64,000 nt of DNA from Sphingobacterium sp. SYP-B4668 (GCF_027627455.1 NZ_CP115483.1:1612001-1676000), one strand, 5' to 3'; shown: positions 9,705-20,200, numbered from the stretch's first letter. Numbers and translations are program-made. The notes: generated from the sequence alone by a model not told the origin.

Positions 9705-11213
9705 ATGACAGAACTATCGAGGCGTAAATTTATTAAGAATGCCGGGGCACTGGCCGCTGGTTTTACCATCGTTCAGAGCCACGTGCTTGGGAAGGCATTG
9801 GGTCATGTAGCCCCAAGCGACAAGCTCAACATTGCGGGTGTCGGTGTCGGTGGTATGGGCCGTCGTAACCTGGCCAACATGAAGACGGAGAATATCGTTG
9901 CGCTGTGCGACGTAGATTGGCGTTATGCCAACAAGACCTTCCAGGACTATCCGAAAGCGGAGCGTTTCCGGGATTGGCGTGAGATGTTCGACAAGTTCGG
10001 TCCTTCGATAGACGCGATCATGGTGGCTACTCCTGACCATTCGCATGCTGGTGTTACGGCGCACGCGATGACCTTGGGCAAGCACTGCTATACGCAGAAG
10101 CCCTTGACCCACTCGGTTTACGAGTCACGTCTGCTTGCGAAGCTTGCCAAGAAGTACAAGGTGGCCACGCAGATGGGCAACCAGGGCAACTCGTTTGATT
10201 GGTGCCGTGAGATAGCCGAATGGATACATGCCGGGGCGATAGGTGAGGTTACCGAAGTGCATTGCTGGACGGACCGTCCGATCTGGCCCCAGGGGCTGAT
10301 GAAGCCAAGTGGCGATATGGCTGTGCCCAAGGACCTGGACTGGAACGGCTTTATCGGTTCGGCGGAGATGCGTCCGTATAATGCGGTCTACACCCCTTGG
10401 AACTGGCGGGGATGGTGGGATTTTGGGACAGGTGCCCTTGGTGACATGGCCTGCCACATCATGGATCCGGTATACTGGGCACTGGACCTGAAATATCCGA
10501 GCAAGGTGATCGGCAGCTCAACTTTGAGCAACCTGTACTCGCCGCCCCATGCGCAGATCGTGGAGTACACGTTCCCGGCGCGCAAGGCCGTTGGCAATGT
10601 GAAGATGCCGGAGGTGAAAGTGAGCTGGTACGACGGAGGGTTGCTTCCGCCGCGTCCTTCGGAACTCGCCGCAGGTGAGATGATGGGCGATTCCAACGGA
10701 GGTATCATCTTCATCGGAACCAAGGGCAAGATCATGACGGGCTGCTATGGTATGAACGCGACCCTTTTGCCCAAATCGCGGATGGCCAATTTCACGAAAC
10801 CCAAGGCCAAGTTTGCCCGTATCCCAGGGGGCAACGGAGATATCTGGAATACGAATGCACATGAGCAGGACTGGATACGTGCGTGCAAGGAGAGTGCCGG
10901 CAACCGTAAGGAGTCCAGCTCTCACTTCGGATTTTCGGGTCCGTTCAACGAGACGGTGGTGATGGGGGTGCTGGCTGTTCGGTTACAGGGCCTCCACCGG
11001 GAATTGCTGTGGGACAGCGAGAAGATGCAGTTCACGAACATCTCTGCCAACGACAAGTTGAACATCGTATCTGTCGACGACTTCAAGGTCATCGATGGGG
11101 ACCCGACGTTCGACCGCAGGTTTATCGAGATGAATGCGCAGGAAGCGGCCAATGAGTGGGTAAAGCATACCTATCACAATGGGTTCAGCTTGCCACCGAT
11201 GCCGAACAGCTAA
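9705..11213 (+). CDS. Tat-exported Gfo/Idh/MocA-family oxidoreductase
   Basis: 502 residues. The N-terminus carries a twin-arginine motif (SRRKFIKNAG, 5-14) and hydrophobic stretch, so the folded, cofactor-loaded enzyme should be exported to the periplasm. A Rossmann fold begins at about 40 (NIAGVGVGGMGRRNL), the family's EKP motif appears as QKP (131-133), and the C-terminal Gfo/Idh/MocA domain follows, with a central insertion typical of the Bacteroidota Tat-type branch. Members oxidise or cleave sugars by NAD(P)-dependent hydride transfer; the substrate here is unknown. Base composition is odd: two 60-base lines (10261, 10561) count 60-62% GC, against 42-48% in single lines of the flanking genes. 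A strong terminator follows directly. Confidence 0.9.
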   Translation: MTELSRRKFIKNAGALAAGFTIVQSHVLGKALGHVAPSDKLNIAGVGVGGMGRRNLANMKTENIVALCDVDWRYANKTFQDYPKAERFRDWREMFDKFGPSIDAIMVATPDHSHAGVTAHAMTLGKHCYTQKPLTHSVYESRLLAKLAKKYKVATQMGNQGNSFDWCREIAEWIHAGAIGEVTEVHCWTDRPIWPQGLMKPSGDMAVPKDLDWNGFIGSAEMRPYNAVYTPWNWRGWWDFGTGALGDMACHIMDPVYWALDLKYPSKVIGSSTLSNLYSPPHAQIVEYTFPARKAVGNVKMPEVKVSWYDGGLLPPRPSELAAGEMMGDSNGGIIFIGTKGKIMTGCYGMNATLLPKSRMANFTKPKAKFARIPGGNGDIWNTNAHEQDWIRACKESAGNRKESSSHFGFSGPFNETVVMGVLAVRLQGLHRELLWDSEKMQFTNISANDKLNIVSVDDFKVIDGDPTFDRRFIEMNAQEAANEWVKHTYHNGFSLPPMPNS

Positions 11214-11231
11214 ATTTTTTCATATTGTTGC

Positions 11232-11280
11232 GCAGCATTTTCCGGTGAAAACTGGAGAGTGCTGCATTTTTTTATATTTT
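11232..11280 (+). terminator. Intrinsic terminator of PUL 1
   Basis: GCAGCA (11232-11237) pairs with TGCTGC (11260-11265), and an inner stem CCGGT/ACTGG closes a GAAA tetraloop. The stem is followed by ATTTTTTTATATTTTT, a typical U-tract. It lies 18 bases after the oxidoreductase stop. Confidence 0.8.
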
Positions 11281-11299
11281 TACAGTTAAATCGAACCCA

Positions 11300-12286
11300 A
11301 TGAACCCCATAATGAAACTCATGCTTCCCATTGTCTTGTTGCTATGTACACTATCTAGTGTAAAAGCGCAGCAATTGAAATTTAACACATCCGGTAAGTA
11401 CAAAATTGTACAATTTACAGATATTCACTATAAAGCGAATGTCGCAGCCTCGAAAAAATCTATAGACATGATGAATGCGACGCTGGAGGCGGAGAAACCA
11501 GATTTGGTTGTCTTTACGGGTGACATCGTCGTAGCTGATCCTTTAGCTCAAGGATGGGATGAGGTGCTGGCAACTGCTATTTCACGTAAAATCCCATATA
11601 TGGTGACACTAGGCAACCATGATGATGAAGCTCAATGGAGCAGACCGGAGATAGCGAAATATATCAGCCAAAAACCTTTGTTGGTGAATAAACAGGTGGA
11701 GGTAGAAGGAGTACGAGGCGTGCTGAATGCACAAGTCAGTATCATGGGGACAAATGGTAAAGCAGGATACTCCCTGTATATCATGGACTCGAATGCTTAT
11801 AGTAAGGTAAAATCAATACCAGGATACGACTGGTTTAGCCATGACCAGGTTTCTTGGTATGTCGATGCGAGTAAAAAAGTAAGGTCTGAAAATGATTCTA
11901 TCGTACCTGCCTTGGCATTTTTTCATATTCCGTTGCCAGAATACCAAACGGCTTTTGATAACTTGAAAAATAAGCGGTTGGGTGTGCGTTATGAAGGTGA
12001 GGCAAGTCCTATCGTGAATTCGGGAATGTTTGTAGCGATGGCTACTGCAGGTGACGTTGTGGGGACCTTTGTCGGACATGATCATGTAAATGATTATTTG
12101 GTGGATTATCTTGGCGTAGGACTGGCCTATGGATGCTTTTCAGGAAGTGAGAATACATATGTGCGTGGAAAGAATGGAGCGCGTATCATCGAGATAAAAG
12201 AGGGGGTGAGGGCATTTCATACCTATATCAGAGAATCTGATGGTGCAATCCTTTATAAAACGGATTTCCCGTTTGCGAAAAAATAG
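11300..12286 (+). CDS. Secreted calcineurin-like metallophosphoesterase
   Basis: 328 residues with a cleavable signal peptide (MNPIMKLMLPIVLLL... VKAQQ). The five metallophosphoesterase blocks are all present: FTDIHYK (D41, H43), FTGDIV (D75), TLGNHDDE (N106, H107), AFFHIPLPE, and GHDHVNDY near residue 258. It therefore should be an active di-metal phosphoesterase in the periplasm or outside the cell; the purple-acid-phosphatase-like subgroup is likely, but the substrate is unknown. It lies after the PUL 1 terminator with its own short leader, so it is probably transcribed independently. Confidence 0.88.
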   Translation: MNPIMKLMLPIVLLLCTLSSVKAQQLKFNTSGKYKIVQFTDIHYKANVAASKKSIDMMNATLEAEKPDLVVFTGDIVVADPLAQGWDEVLATAISRKIPYMVTLGNHDDEAQWSRPEIAKYISQKPLLVNKQVEVEGVRGVLNAQVSIMGTNGKAGYSLYIMDSNAYSKVKSIPGYDWFSHDQVSWYVDASKKVRSENDSIVPALAFFHIPLPEYQTAFDNLKNKRLGVRYEGEASPIVNSGMFVAMATAGDVVGTFVGHDHVNDYLVDYLGVGLAYGCFSGSENTYVRGKNGARIIEIKEGVRAFHTYIRESDGAILYKTDFPFAKK

Positions 12287-12397
12287 CTTGCCTTATTTGT
12301 GGTGTGCTTTCTGCAAAAATATGAATCGATTAAGGTCGGCTGATTAAAATACCGGTATTATACAGAGGTGTTCTATTCTATCTTATTGTCCTTTATG

Positions 12398-12910
12398 TTA
12401 CAGGAGATGTTGCATAAAGGACATAAGTGCTGTTCGAGTGGCGTCATCTTGAATCTGGCCAGTAGCATCTATCTTGCTCTTTATCCCACGTATGTGTAGG
12501 CTGGTCTCTGGACGGATAGCTGCACCTAGTGTTTGCAATATGCGTTGCAGTTCTGCATGGCCTTTCTCTCCATCGGCGGAGGCTGTCACGATACCTACAG
12601 GTTTGTCCATCCATACGGTACTGGCAACACACCATTCCAAGAGATTTTTTAATCCACTGGGGACGCTAAAGATATATTCTGGCGTGCAGATCAATACGAC
12701 ATCAGCGTCTTGGATAATCTGTCGCAAGGCTACAATCTCGATGGGTGGTTGATTTATACTTTCCACAGGGTCAAAATGAGGTATTTCTTTCAACCTATCA
12801 AAAATGAACAAACGGGCGCTGTCTTGAAGCTGCTCGTTTAGGAATTGGACAATCTTGTGACTTGAAGAGTCGGCGCTGGCGCTACCTATTATAGCGATGA
12901 TATTTTGCAT
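12398..12910 (-). CDS. NADPH-dependent FMN reductase-like flavoprotein
   Basis: 170 residues, the normal size of the family. It has the flavodoxin-like fold: the phosphate loop IIGSASADSSSHK at the N-terminus, the central PEYIFSVPSGLKNLLEW motif (about 93-109) that binds the isoalloxazine ring and makes the dimer, and a GIVTASADG strand-loop. The predicted role is a cytoplasmic NAD(P)H:quinone or FMN/azo reductase. It converges with the phosphoesterase gene; the 111 bases between hold no obvious terminator. It lies 24 bases beyond the stop of the large regulator on the same strand, so it may be co-transcribed with it. Confidence 0.85.
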   Translation of the reverse strand: MQNIIAIIGSASADSSSHKIVQFLNEQLQDSARLFIFDRLKEIPHFDPVESINQPPIEIVALRQIIQDADVVLICTPEYIFSVPSGLKNLLEWCVASTVWMDKPVGIVTASADGEKGHAELQRILQTLGAAIRPETSLHIRGIKSKIDATGQIQDDATRTALMSFMQHLL

Positions 12911-12933
12911 TGGAATAATGTGTGTGGTATGTT

Positions 12934-15420
12934 TTATAATAGCTCCTGAAAAGAGTATGGGTAATGTTCACCCATTAATTTCTTATATTCCAGCGTAAAG
13001 GATTGATAGGTTGAACGTGCTTCATCATCCATCTTTAATGTAATGTAGGCCCGTATTTTGGCCGCTAGGGCATAGTCGTTCAAGGGGTCGATCCTAAAAA
13101 TCGTATTCGCCAATGATACAGTGCTATGCGGAGTTTGTGCGGCAATGCTTTTGTCCAATTCGCCGCGTAAGACAGGTTCTAACATCCGCTCGAGATTGGT
13201 TTTGAAGGTGTCAAAAACAGGGTCATTGGACGATTGGAGCAAGTGGCCCCTGTTCAATAGCTGAATCAATTCGTCGCGGCAGCTGCTCACATCGGTCGAC
13301 AGTATTTGGATGCACCTGGTATAGTCGCAATACGAGCTTTCCGTCTGTACAATCTTGAATTTGCCTTTGTCAAATTCCAGTTCTATTCCGTCCAACTCAC
13401 TGAGGGCCTTGCGTAGGTGATTAATGGTCACCCCGCGTGAATTCTTGACTTTGTCTTCGGGCTTGTCCGGCCATAGGATACTGCTGAGGTGCTTGGAGGT
13501 AATGCCATCTGTGAGGTTATGTTCCAATATTAGGCAAAGCGTTTGTTTGAGACGGGTACTAAAAAGATGGGTAATGTCTCGATGGGCCCTATCCAATACT
13601 TTAAATTCGCCGAATAGATAGATAGCATTGCCCCGGTCGATAGGGACTGTAGTTTCTGGCAACGGAGATGAAAAGGGCCTAAGGAGCCTTGATTTTGTTT
13701 TCTTCTTGTTGCGGTATAGGAAATAGACAGTGCCAACTGTCACCAATAAAAGGACGATAGCAATCAAAATCTTCGTTCGTGACGTATTACTTGGGTAGTC
13801 ACTGAGCTGCGCCGACGAAATAGGGGGGAAACTTAAGCTATATACTTTAAGGGTAGAAGCGACATCATTCTTTGATTCTTGAACCAGGGCATAGAGACTA
13901 CCCAGTTGGGCATCGTAGTAGAGTTGGGCACGGGTCGTAATCTTGTCAGAATAGATGGCTACTGAATCTCCTAAGATTTCATAGCTGCCGTCTTTGATGG
14001 AAAACTTGTAGAGCTTGAAAAAGGAATTGGATACATGCTCAGGGTATCCTAAAGTGTAGAAGTGTGTGCTGTCCGGAATAATAATGCCACGGGCTGGAAC
14101 AATATTGGTCGATGCCCAAGGGATATCCCAAAGTTTGGTAATCTGCTTGGTGTCAATGTCAACCTTATGTAGGTCGTAAAAGTATTTCCTGCCAACGATA
14201 TGTTCGCCCGATTCATTGCCCATCCCTCCAAAAATATAGGCGGTATTGTGTTCTTTTAAATAGCCAATGGAGAGAAAGTAACGGGGATAAATGACTTTTT
14301 CTTTGAAATCGGTTGCCATCTTCCAACTTCCGGAGTCGATGTCGTAATGATAAAATTTGTCACTGTAGCGCATCTGTCCATATCCACCAAAAATAGTGAA
14401 TTGTCGATTCTGTGGATTATAAAAATAGCCGTGATGATGTAGCTCATTGTTGAGCTGATCATAGCTCTCAATCTTCCAAGTGTAGGTATCCAAGTCTAAA
14501 CTGGCTACTGAAGGTCCGGTATAGGGATCTACATGATGGGTCTCGTAAACATAAAGCTTATTATGACTTGGGTCGATAAAATTCGTGCCGACCACCAGAT
14601 CTACTGGACATTTTGAGGGGTATCGGATGGTTTTGGATTCTAGGGTCTTGACATTATATATGAGTATAGAGTCCTGATTGAAGTAATAAACCTCCTTACG
14701 AACGTCATTGTAATTGGAACCAGCTTGGGTGAGTGAAGCTGAAGTGGTGAGAAACTTCCATTTATAGGAATCGTTAATAAGCCACTCGGGATTGGATACA
14801 TCACCAACGACGCGGCCTTGTATGTCGTGTACCTCATTTCCTTCATTCTCTCGCAAAGGTATCGTAATCGTCTGCTCGGTATTGCCTATCGTGAGATGTT
14901 TGATGGCAAAGTTTGGAAGGTCAATCAGATAGTCACTTTTTCCAAAAATAATCTTAGGGTGATAGGTGTCAGGTAGGTCAAGTCCTTGAGCAACTAATTC
15001 TCGGTTGTGTACCTGTAGCCTAATTTCATCTTTTAGCAAATCTACCTTGATATGCACTTTGAACCAACTCAGGTTTTGCAATTCATGGCGGTCTACTCGT
15101 ACGGTGATAAGACTGCTCTTGCCTTCTTCATTCAATCGGAATACGCAATAATCCTGTTCTTCGTCATAAAAAAGGTTAAAAACCCGATTACTTTTCTCGT
15201 TTTTAATCCGGAGGATATAACCAATAGGATTGGGCGGGAATAGGGAGATATCGAAATCTATATCAAAGTAGTTGGTATAGGCCACCGTTTTGCGGCTCAA
15301 TACTTCATAGGATGTCCTATTCTCAATCAGCTCATGGCCACCACTGAATTTTAATCCCTGGGCCAGCGATAGCTGAGGAATAAAAACACAGGATATTAGG
15401 AGCACATAGAATAATCTCAT
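12934..15420 (-). CDS. Membrane-bound transcription regulator: LamG-like + Kelch-like sensor, TM helix, winged helix and BTAD-like domain
   Basis: 828 residues from the ATG at 15420, which starts a good signal peptide (MRLFYVLLISCVFIPQ... SLAQG); the frame is open to 15489 but that would bury the signal. Residues about 25-200 look like a LamG/concanavalin-type beta sandwich. Residues about 210-530 hold Kelch-type blades (FTIFGGYGQMRYSD, AYIFGGMGNESGEH, YDIDSGSW). A single membrane helix (ILIAIVLLLVTVGTVYFLY, about 550-570) is followed by a basic stop-transfer RNKKK. The cytoplasmic part begins with an OmpR/SARP-type winged helix (YLFGEFKVLD... LWPDKPEDKVKNSRGVTINHLRKAL, about 600-700) and ends in a TPR/BTAD-like tail. 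The layout is that of a ToxR/CadC-like one-component sensor. It is divergent from the alpha-mannan PUL and is the obvious candidate regulator. Domain names are by eye. Confidence 0.8.
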   Translation of the reverse strand: MRLFYVLLISCVFIPQLSLAQGLKFSGGHELIENRTSYEVLSRKTVAYTNYFDIDFDISLFPPNPIGYILRIKNEKSNRVFNLFYDEEQDYCVFRLNEEGKSSLITVRVDRHELQNLSWFKVHIKVDLLKDEIRLQVHNRELVAQGLDLPDTYHPKIIFGKSDYLIDLPNFAIKHLTIGNTEQTITIPLRENEGNEVHDIQGRVVGDVSNPEWLINDSYKWKFLTTSASLTQAGSNYNDVRKEVYYFNQDSILIYNVKTLESKTIRYPSKCPVDLVVGTNFIDPSHNKLYVYETHHVDPYTGPSVASLDLDTYTWKIESYDQLNNELHHHGYFYNPQNRQFTIFGGYGQMRYSDKFYHYDIDSGSWKMATDFKEKVIYPRYFLSIGYLKEHNTAYIFGGMGNESGEHIVGRKYFYDLHKVDIDTKQITKLWDIPWASTNIVPARGIIIPDSTHFYTLGYPEHVSNSFFKLYKFSIKDGSYEILGDSVAIYSDKITTRAQLYYDAQLGSLYALVQESKNDVASTLKVYSLSFPPISSAQLSDYPSNTSRTKILIAIVLLLVTVGTVYFLYRNKKKTKSRLLRPFSSPLPETTVPIDRGNAIYLFGEFKVLDRAHRDITHLFSTRLKQTLCLILEHNLTDGITSKHLSSILWPDKPEDKVKNSRGVTINHLRKALSELDGIELEFDKGKFKIVQTESSYCDYTRCIQILSTDVSSCRDELIQLLNRGHLLQSSNDPVFDTFKTNLERMLEPVLRGELDKSIAAQTPHSTVSLANTIFRIDPLNDYALAAKIRAYITLKMDDEARSTYQSFTLEYKKLMGEHYPYSFQELL

Positions 15421-15765
15421 AGCTAGTTTGCAACAATAATTACCGAAGAATAGGATTAAAGAACGGATTTGTGGAATCTCTAAGGGCATATTCTCGAGTA
15501 GTCGACGTTTGGATTTAAAATAACCGAATATTCAGCAGGGGTAAAAGTATATAAAATTAAGTTTATTTGAAACTAAAAGGTTTTTGTAATCTCGATATGA
15601 CAAAACAAAAACAAGAAACAATATACCCAAAAAATGCATAGGGTTAGCATTTTTCTTTTCATTTTAACCCATTTTTAACCCTGGATTTAATCATCCTCCC
15701 TTAATATTGTGGTCGATATCGAAGGTGAACCAATCTTTCGGATACCACGAATTATAAATTAAAAT
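15421..15765. promoter_or_regulatory. Divergent control region between the membrane regulator and PUL 2
   Basis: 345 bases without a gene. It holds three copies of a 6-base element: GGGTTA at 15641-15646 (inverted) and TAACCC at 15665-15670 and 15676-15681. The last two sit inside a 9-base direct repeat TTTTAACCC with an 11-base period, one helical turn. This is a plausible operator for the adjacent regulator. A TAATATTG at 15702-15709 is one mismatch from the -7 consensus TAnnTTTG, but no good -33 box precedes it. No other structure is seen. Confidence 0.4.
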
Positions 15766-17244
15766 ATGAGGAGAAAAGCAACTATAATGCGAATGGGCTT
15801 ATGGCCTATTTTGATCGCAGCAGCAGTACCAAGTTTATATGGTTTTACTGCTCCCCCCCACCCAATATCCACTGTAAATACAACTCTTCTAAATAAAGAA
15901 GATCGTGCTGTCCAAAATTTGGATCGTGCTATACAATTGGTGGATCGTACCGTAGCTGTATATTTTAAAGGTGACGGAATGGAAATGGGCAGATTCTACA
16001 ATCCTTTTACAAAAGTACGTTCGGACGAAAGGGGGAGTGTGTGGATGTATGGCTCGTCAATAGAAGCGGTCAATGCTATTTTGAAAAGTCTAAAAACATT
16101 AAAAGACAAGGGCAATTCGACACTATACGATAAACACTATACCCGCTATACCGCATTGCTAAATCAATTGTATGATAATGCGGCATACTACCTGGGGACA
16201 TTCAACCTTACCTCTTTCACGCAAACAAAGGAATGGACAGTATACGCTGTGGATCGAGTTAATCAGAAGGGAAAGGCAAACGTATCGGGGATATTGAACG
16301 TGTATGATGATCAAATGTGGTTGATACGCGAATTTATTGAAGCGTATAAATTAACCGGAGAAAAGGCATATTTAACCCATGCGGAGTATCTGACAGCATA
16401 TGTATTGGATGGATGGGATACCGGCCGTGACAATAAAGGTGACGAAATAGGAGGTATACCTTGGGGACCAGGTTATGTCACAAAGCATTCTTGTAGCAAT
16501 GGCCCGATGGTGAGTCCATTGGTATGGCTACATGAGCTGTATAAAGGGAAGTCTGACAAAATCGAACATCGCTATATCGATGGAAAAGATAAGAAGACAC
16601 GTAAAACCAAGCAAGAAAAAAAGAGTGATTACTACCTAGCTTTTGCGAAAAAGATATACAATTGGCAGAAGCAATATCTGATTACATCGCAAGGTGTTTA
16701 TGATGATATGATGGGCGGTTGTCAACCGGATTGTAACCTGGCCTACGAGACCATTAACGGTGTGAAATATAGAAAAAGTACGTTGTTAACAGACCGGCTC
16801 GGCCCAACGTTCAGCTACAATAGTGGTACCATGCTATCAGGAGGTGCTGACCTCTACCGAGCTACACGAGACAAATCCTATTTAAGAGACGTCAGCGAAC
16901 TATCAGATGCTAGTTTCCGTCATTTTGCTAAACTGGGCGCCACCGTGCCAGGCTACTATACCTATGATGTGCGTGGTTTCAACAATTGGTTTAATGGAGT
17001 GTTGATGCGTGGGTACATGGATGTACTACCTATGCATAAAGCTACAGCGACCTATCTCGATTCTTTCCAAAAGAACTTGGACTATGGCTATGACAATTAC
17101 TTATACGAAGGCCATTTACCAACCAACTTATTGGGCGGTTGGGACAAGGATAAAGAGAAGAATGGTGTGGAATCCATGTTTATGTTTACCTATGCTGCAC
17201 AGTATGCCGTACTTGCGCAATTTGAATTAGAAAAATCACAATAA
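15766..17244 (+). CDS. GH76-family endo-alpha-1,6-mannanase
   Basis: 492 residues with an N-terminal signal sequence (MGLWPILIAAAVPSLYG, starting at the internal M10; the first ATG at 15766 is taken as start, 15787 is possible). The rest is an (alpha/alpha)6 barrel with the GH76 hallmarks: the paired aspartates in YDDQMW (D181-D182), GGIPWGPGY, KHSCSNGPMVSPLVWLHELY, the late DRLGPTFSYNSGTMLSGGADLY block and WDKDKEKNGVESMFMFTYAAQY near the end. GH76 enzymes cut the alpha-1,6-mannose backbone of yeast mannan and related glycans, which fits the GH92 gene at the other end of this operon. No lipobox is visible, so it may be periplasmic. Confidence 0.88.
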   Translation: MRRKATIMRMGLWPILIAAAVPSLYGFTAPPHPISTVNTTLLNKEDRAVQNLDRAIQLVDRTVAVYFKGDGMEMGRFYNPFTKVRSDERGSVWMYGSSIEAVNAILKSLKTLKDKGNSTLYDKHYTRYTALLNQLYDNAAYYLGTFNLTSFTQTKEWTVYAVDRVNQKGKANVSGILNVYDDQMWLIREFIEAYKLTGEKAYLTHAEYLTAYVLDGWDTGRDNKGDEIGGIPWGPGYVTKHSCSNGPMVSPLVWLHELYKGKSDKIEHRYIDGKDKKTRKTKQEKKSDYYLAFAKKIYNWQKQYLITSQGVYDDMMGGCQPDCNLAYETINGVKYRKSTLLTDRLGPTFSYNSGTMLSGGADLYRATRDKSYLRDVSELSDASFRHFAKLGATVPGYYTYDVRGFNNWFNGVLMRGYMDVLPMHKATATYLDSFQKNLDYGYDNYLYEGHLPTNLLGGWDKDKEKNGVESMFMFTYAAQYAVLAQFELEKSQ

Positions 17245-17264
17245 CTCTTAACCAAATAAACATT

Positions 17265-20200
17265 ATGATCAAACTACAATGTACAAAAAGATGGCATGTT
17301 GGCATTCTGCTGATGCTGATGGCTGTATGTGTTCCGTCCGTAATTTGGGCGCAGCAAAGAACCCTCTCAGGTAGGGTGGTGGATGCGAATAGTGCACCAC
17401 TTGCTGGGGTCGTGGTACGTGTGTTGGATGCTACCGTGAAAGCGGAGACTTCAACAGATGCTGATGGCCGTTTTTCGTTGGGGGCTACTGGTGGGACAGT
17501 TCTCCAATTTAGCTATGTAGGCTATGTAACCAAGCAGGAACGAATAGAAGGGCGAACGAATATTCAGGTGCAACTCCAGAGTTCGGAAACGGAATTGGAA
17601 ACGGTAGTCGTAGTGGGCTACGGTACGCAGAAGAAAGTTACCTTGACGGGAGCCGTATCGGGAGTAAAAGGCTCTGAAATGCGCCAAACAAAAAACGAGA
17701 ACCCACAGAATATGTTGGCGGGTAGGATTGCCGGGGTGCGTGTCTGGCAGAAAAGTGCAGAACCCGGTGCATACAGTGCAAATTTCGATATTCGGGGGAT
17801 GGGGGCACCATTGGTTATTATTGATGGGGTGCCACGTACCACGGAAGATTTTCAACGTCTCAACCCAAGTGATATTGAAGATGTATCGGTATTGAAAGAT
17901 GGATCTGCGGCTATATATGGTGTTAGATCGGCTAATGGTGTAGTATTAGTCACTACTAAAAAGGGAAAAGCAGGAAAGGTGTCTATGGGATACAATGCTT
18001 CCTACACGTTTCAAAAACCATCTGGTATGCCCAAATTGGCTGATGCATTTGAAGCGATGACGTTATACAATGAAAAATCCATGAACAAGATTGAAGGCGG
18101 TGGTCTCATCTATGGAGAGGATTTCTTTGAGGACTATAGAAACGGGACCCGCAAATCATCCGATTGGAATTCATTGGTCTTTTCGGACTATGCACCGCAG
18201 ACGCAACATGACCTAAACGTATCGGGGGGAAGTGATCGTGTACAATATTATGTGGCTGGCGGATACTTATACCAAGAGGGATTTTTTAAATCAGGTGACC
18301 TGAACTATAAAAAATACAACTTGCGGTCGAATATCAATGCTAAACTAGCTGAGGGATTAAATCTTGAGGTCAACCTCAGTGGGATGGCAGATGTGCAGAA
18401 CAATCCTTATACGAGCTCTGTAGATATCATCCGTAACTATTGGAAGCAAGGGGTCTTATTCCCTGCATATGCTGATCCAGAAGGCACACTTTTGAATTAT
18501 GAGGGATTGGATCTCCAACAAAATACGGTGGCCATGATGACCTCAGATATATCCGGGTATCGCAAATACAAGAAGAAAACGTTTCAGTCTTCGGCTTCTT
18601 TGAACTATGACTTGGGTACGTTGACGGATGCCCTGAAGGGATTTACGGCTAAGGCATTGATTGGCTATGATTATCGAACGGATAATAATACGATATTCCG
18701 CAAGGAGTATTACCAGTATGCGTTGGATAAGACAACCAATAAATATATTCAAAGTCTGTATAGCCCGAGCAGTCCTAACCAACTTAGAAGGGAAATGTTT
18801 GATAAGCAGCAGCTCTTAACACAATTTATGTTGAACTATGACCGGACGTTTGGCGAAAATCATAAAGTGTCGGGGCTTGTCGGATGGGAGACACAAAAGA
18901 ATGATGGGGATAATTTCTATGGCTTGAAGAACCTGGCTTACGGAGCGGATCAGCTCTTGGCAGGTGTGGAGGACGGATCTATGGTAGGCATGTCAGCTGG
19001 TCTTCGTGATTTCTATGATGAAGCGAAGCAGGCACTCATCGGTAGAGCCAATTATGACTATGCTGGCCGTTATATTGCCGAAGTGCAATTTCGCTATGAC
19101 GGGTCGTCAAGATTTGCCAAAGGACACCAGTGGGGATTTTTTCCATCGGCATCTGTAGCATGGCGTATCTCAGAGGAGCCTATCTTTAAATCCATATCGG
19201 CTCTATCATTTGTCAATCAATTGAAGGTAAGGGCTAGCTACGGGGTATTGGGGGATGATCTGGCCAATGAATGGGATTTTGGATGGATGCCTGGATATAT
19301 CTACCCCGCTACTAGTGGTAATGCTGCAGGTGGCTATAACAATCAATATGCACCCGGGTACATGTTTGGAGGTAAATTTGTGACGGGGGTAAATCGTAAA
19401 GCTATAGCGAATGACTTGATTACTTGGTATGAAGCGAAAACTTTCAACGTAGGGGTGGATTTTGACGGTTGGAATGGTCTATTTGGATTTACATTGGACT
19501 ACTTCGATCGGAGACGCTCGGGATTATTCGAACGCCGAACTTCGACTTTTCCAACCGTTATAGGCTTAACCGCTCCATTGGAAAATGTAAACAGTGACCG
19601 ACACTATGGATTGGAATTGGAATTAAAACATCGTAATCGGATCAACGATTTCTCGTACAATGTGCGCGCAATTGCTACAGTAACCCGGAATAAGTTCTTG
19701 ACAGCGGTTCAGAATGGACCATATAAAAATTCGTATGATAGATGGCGTAACGATAACCTAAACCAGCGTTATCAAGGCTTCCAGTTTGGATATGAGGCCG
19801 CAGGCCGCTATACTGACTGGAATGACATCCGTAATTATCCAATCTATAAAGAACGGGATATCTTGCCAGGAGATTATAAGTATATGGACTGGAACGGAGA
19901 CGGGGAAATCAATGGACAAGATGAACATCCATTTGCCTTGGATCAGACACCTTGGGTAAACTTTAGCTTAAACTTGGAGACAGCCTATAAGAACTTTGAC
20001 TTGAGCCTGCTGCTTCAAGGATCGGCCCTGGGGTCTATGGAATACAAAGAACCCCTATACGCGATCTGGGGAAGCAACGGTGGCGGTACATTGGAGCAGT
20101 ACCTGGATCGCTGGCATCCAGTAGATCCGACAGCAGATCCCTATGATCCGGCTACCGAATGGGTAAGTGGTTACTACGGCTATACAGGTAGATACCCCAA

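Noticed and set aside
15421..15489. A start at 15489 for the membrane regulator
   Set aside because: Residues before the methionine at 15420 would bury the signal peptide; 15420 is the natural start.
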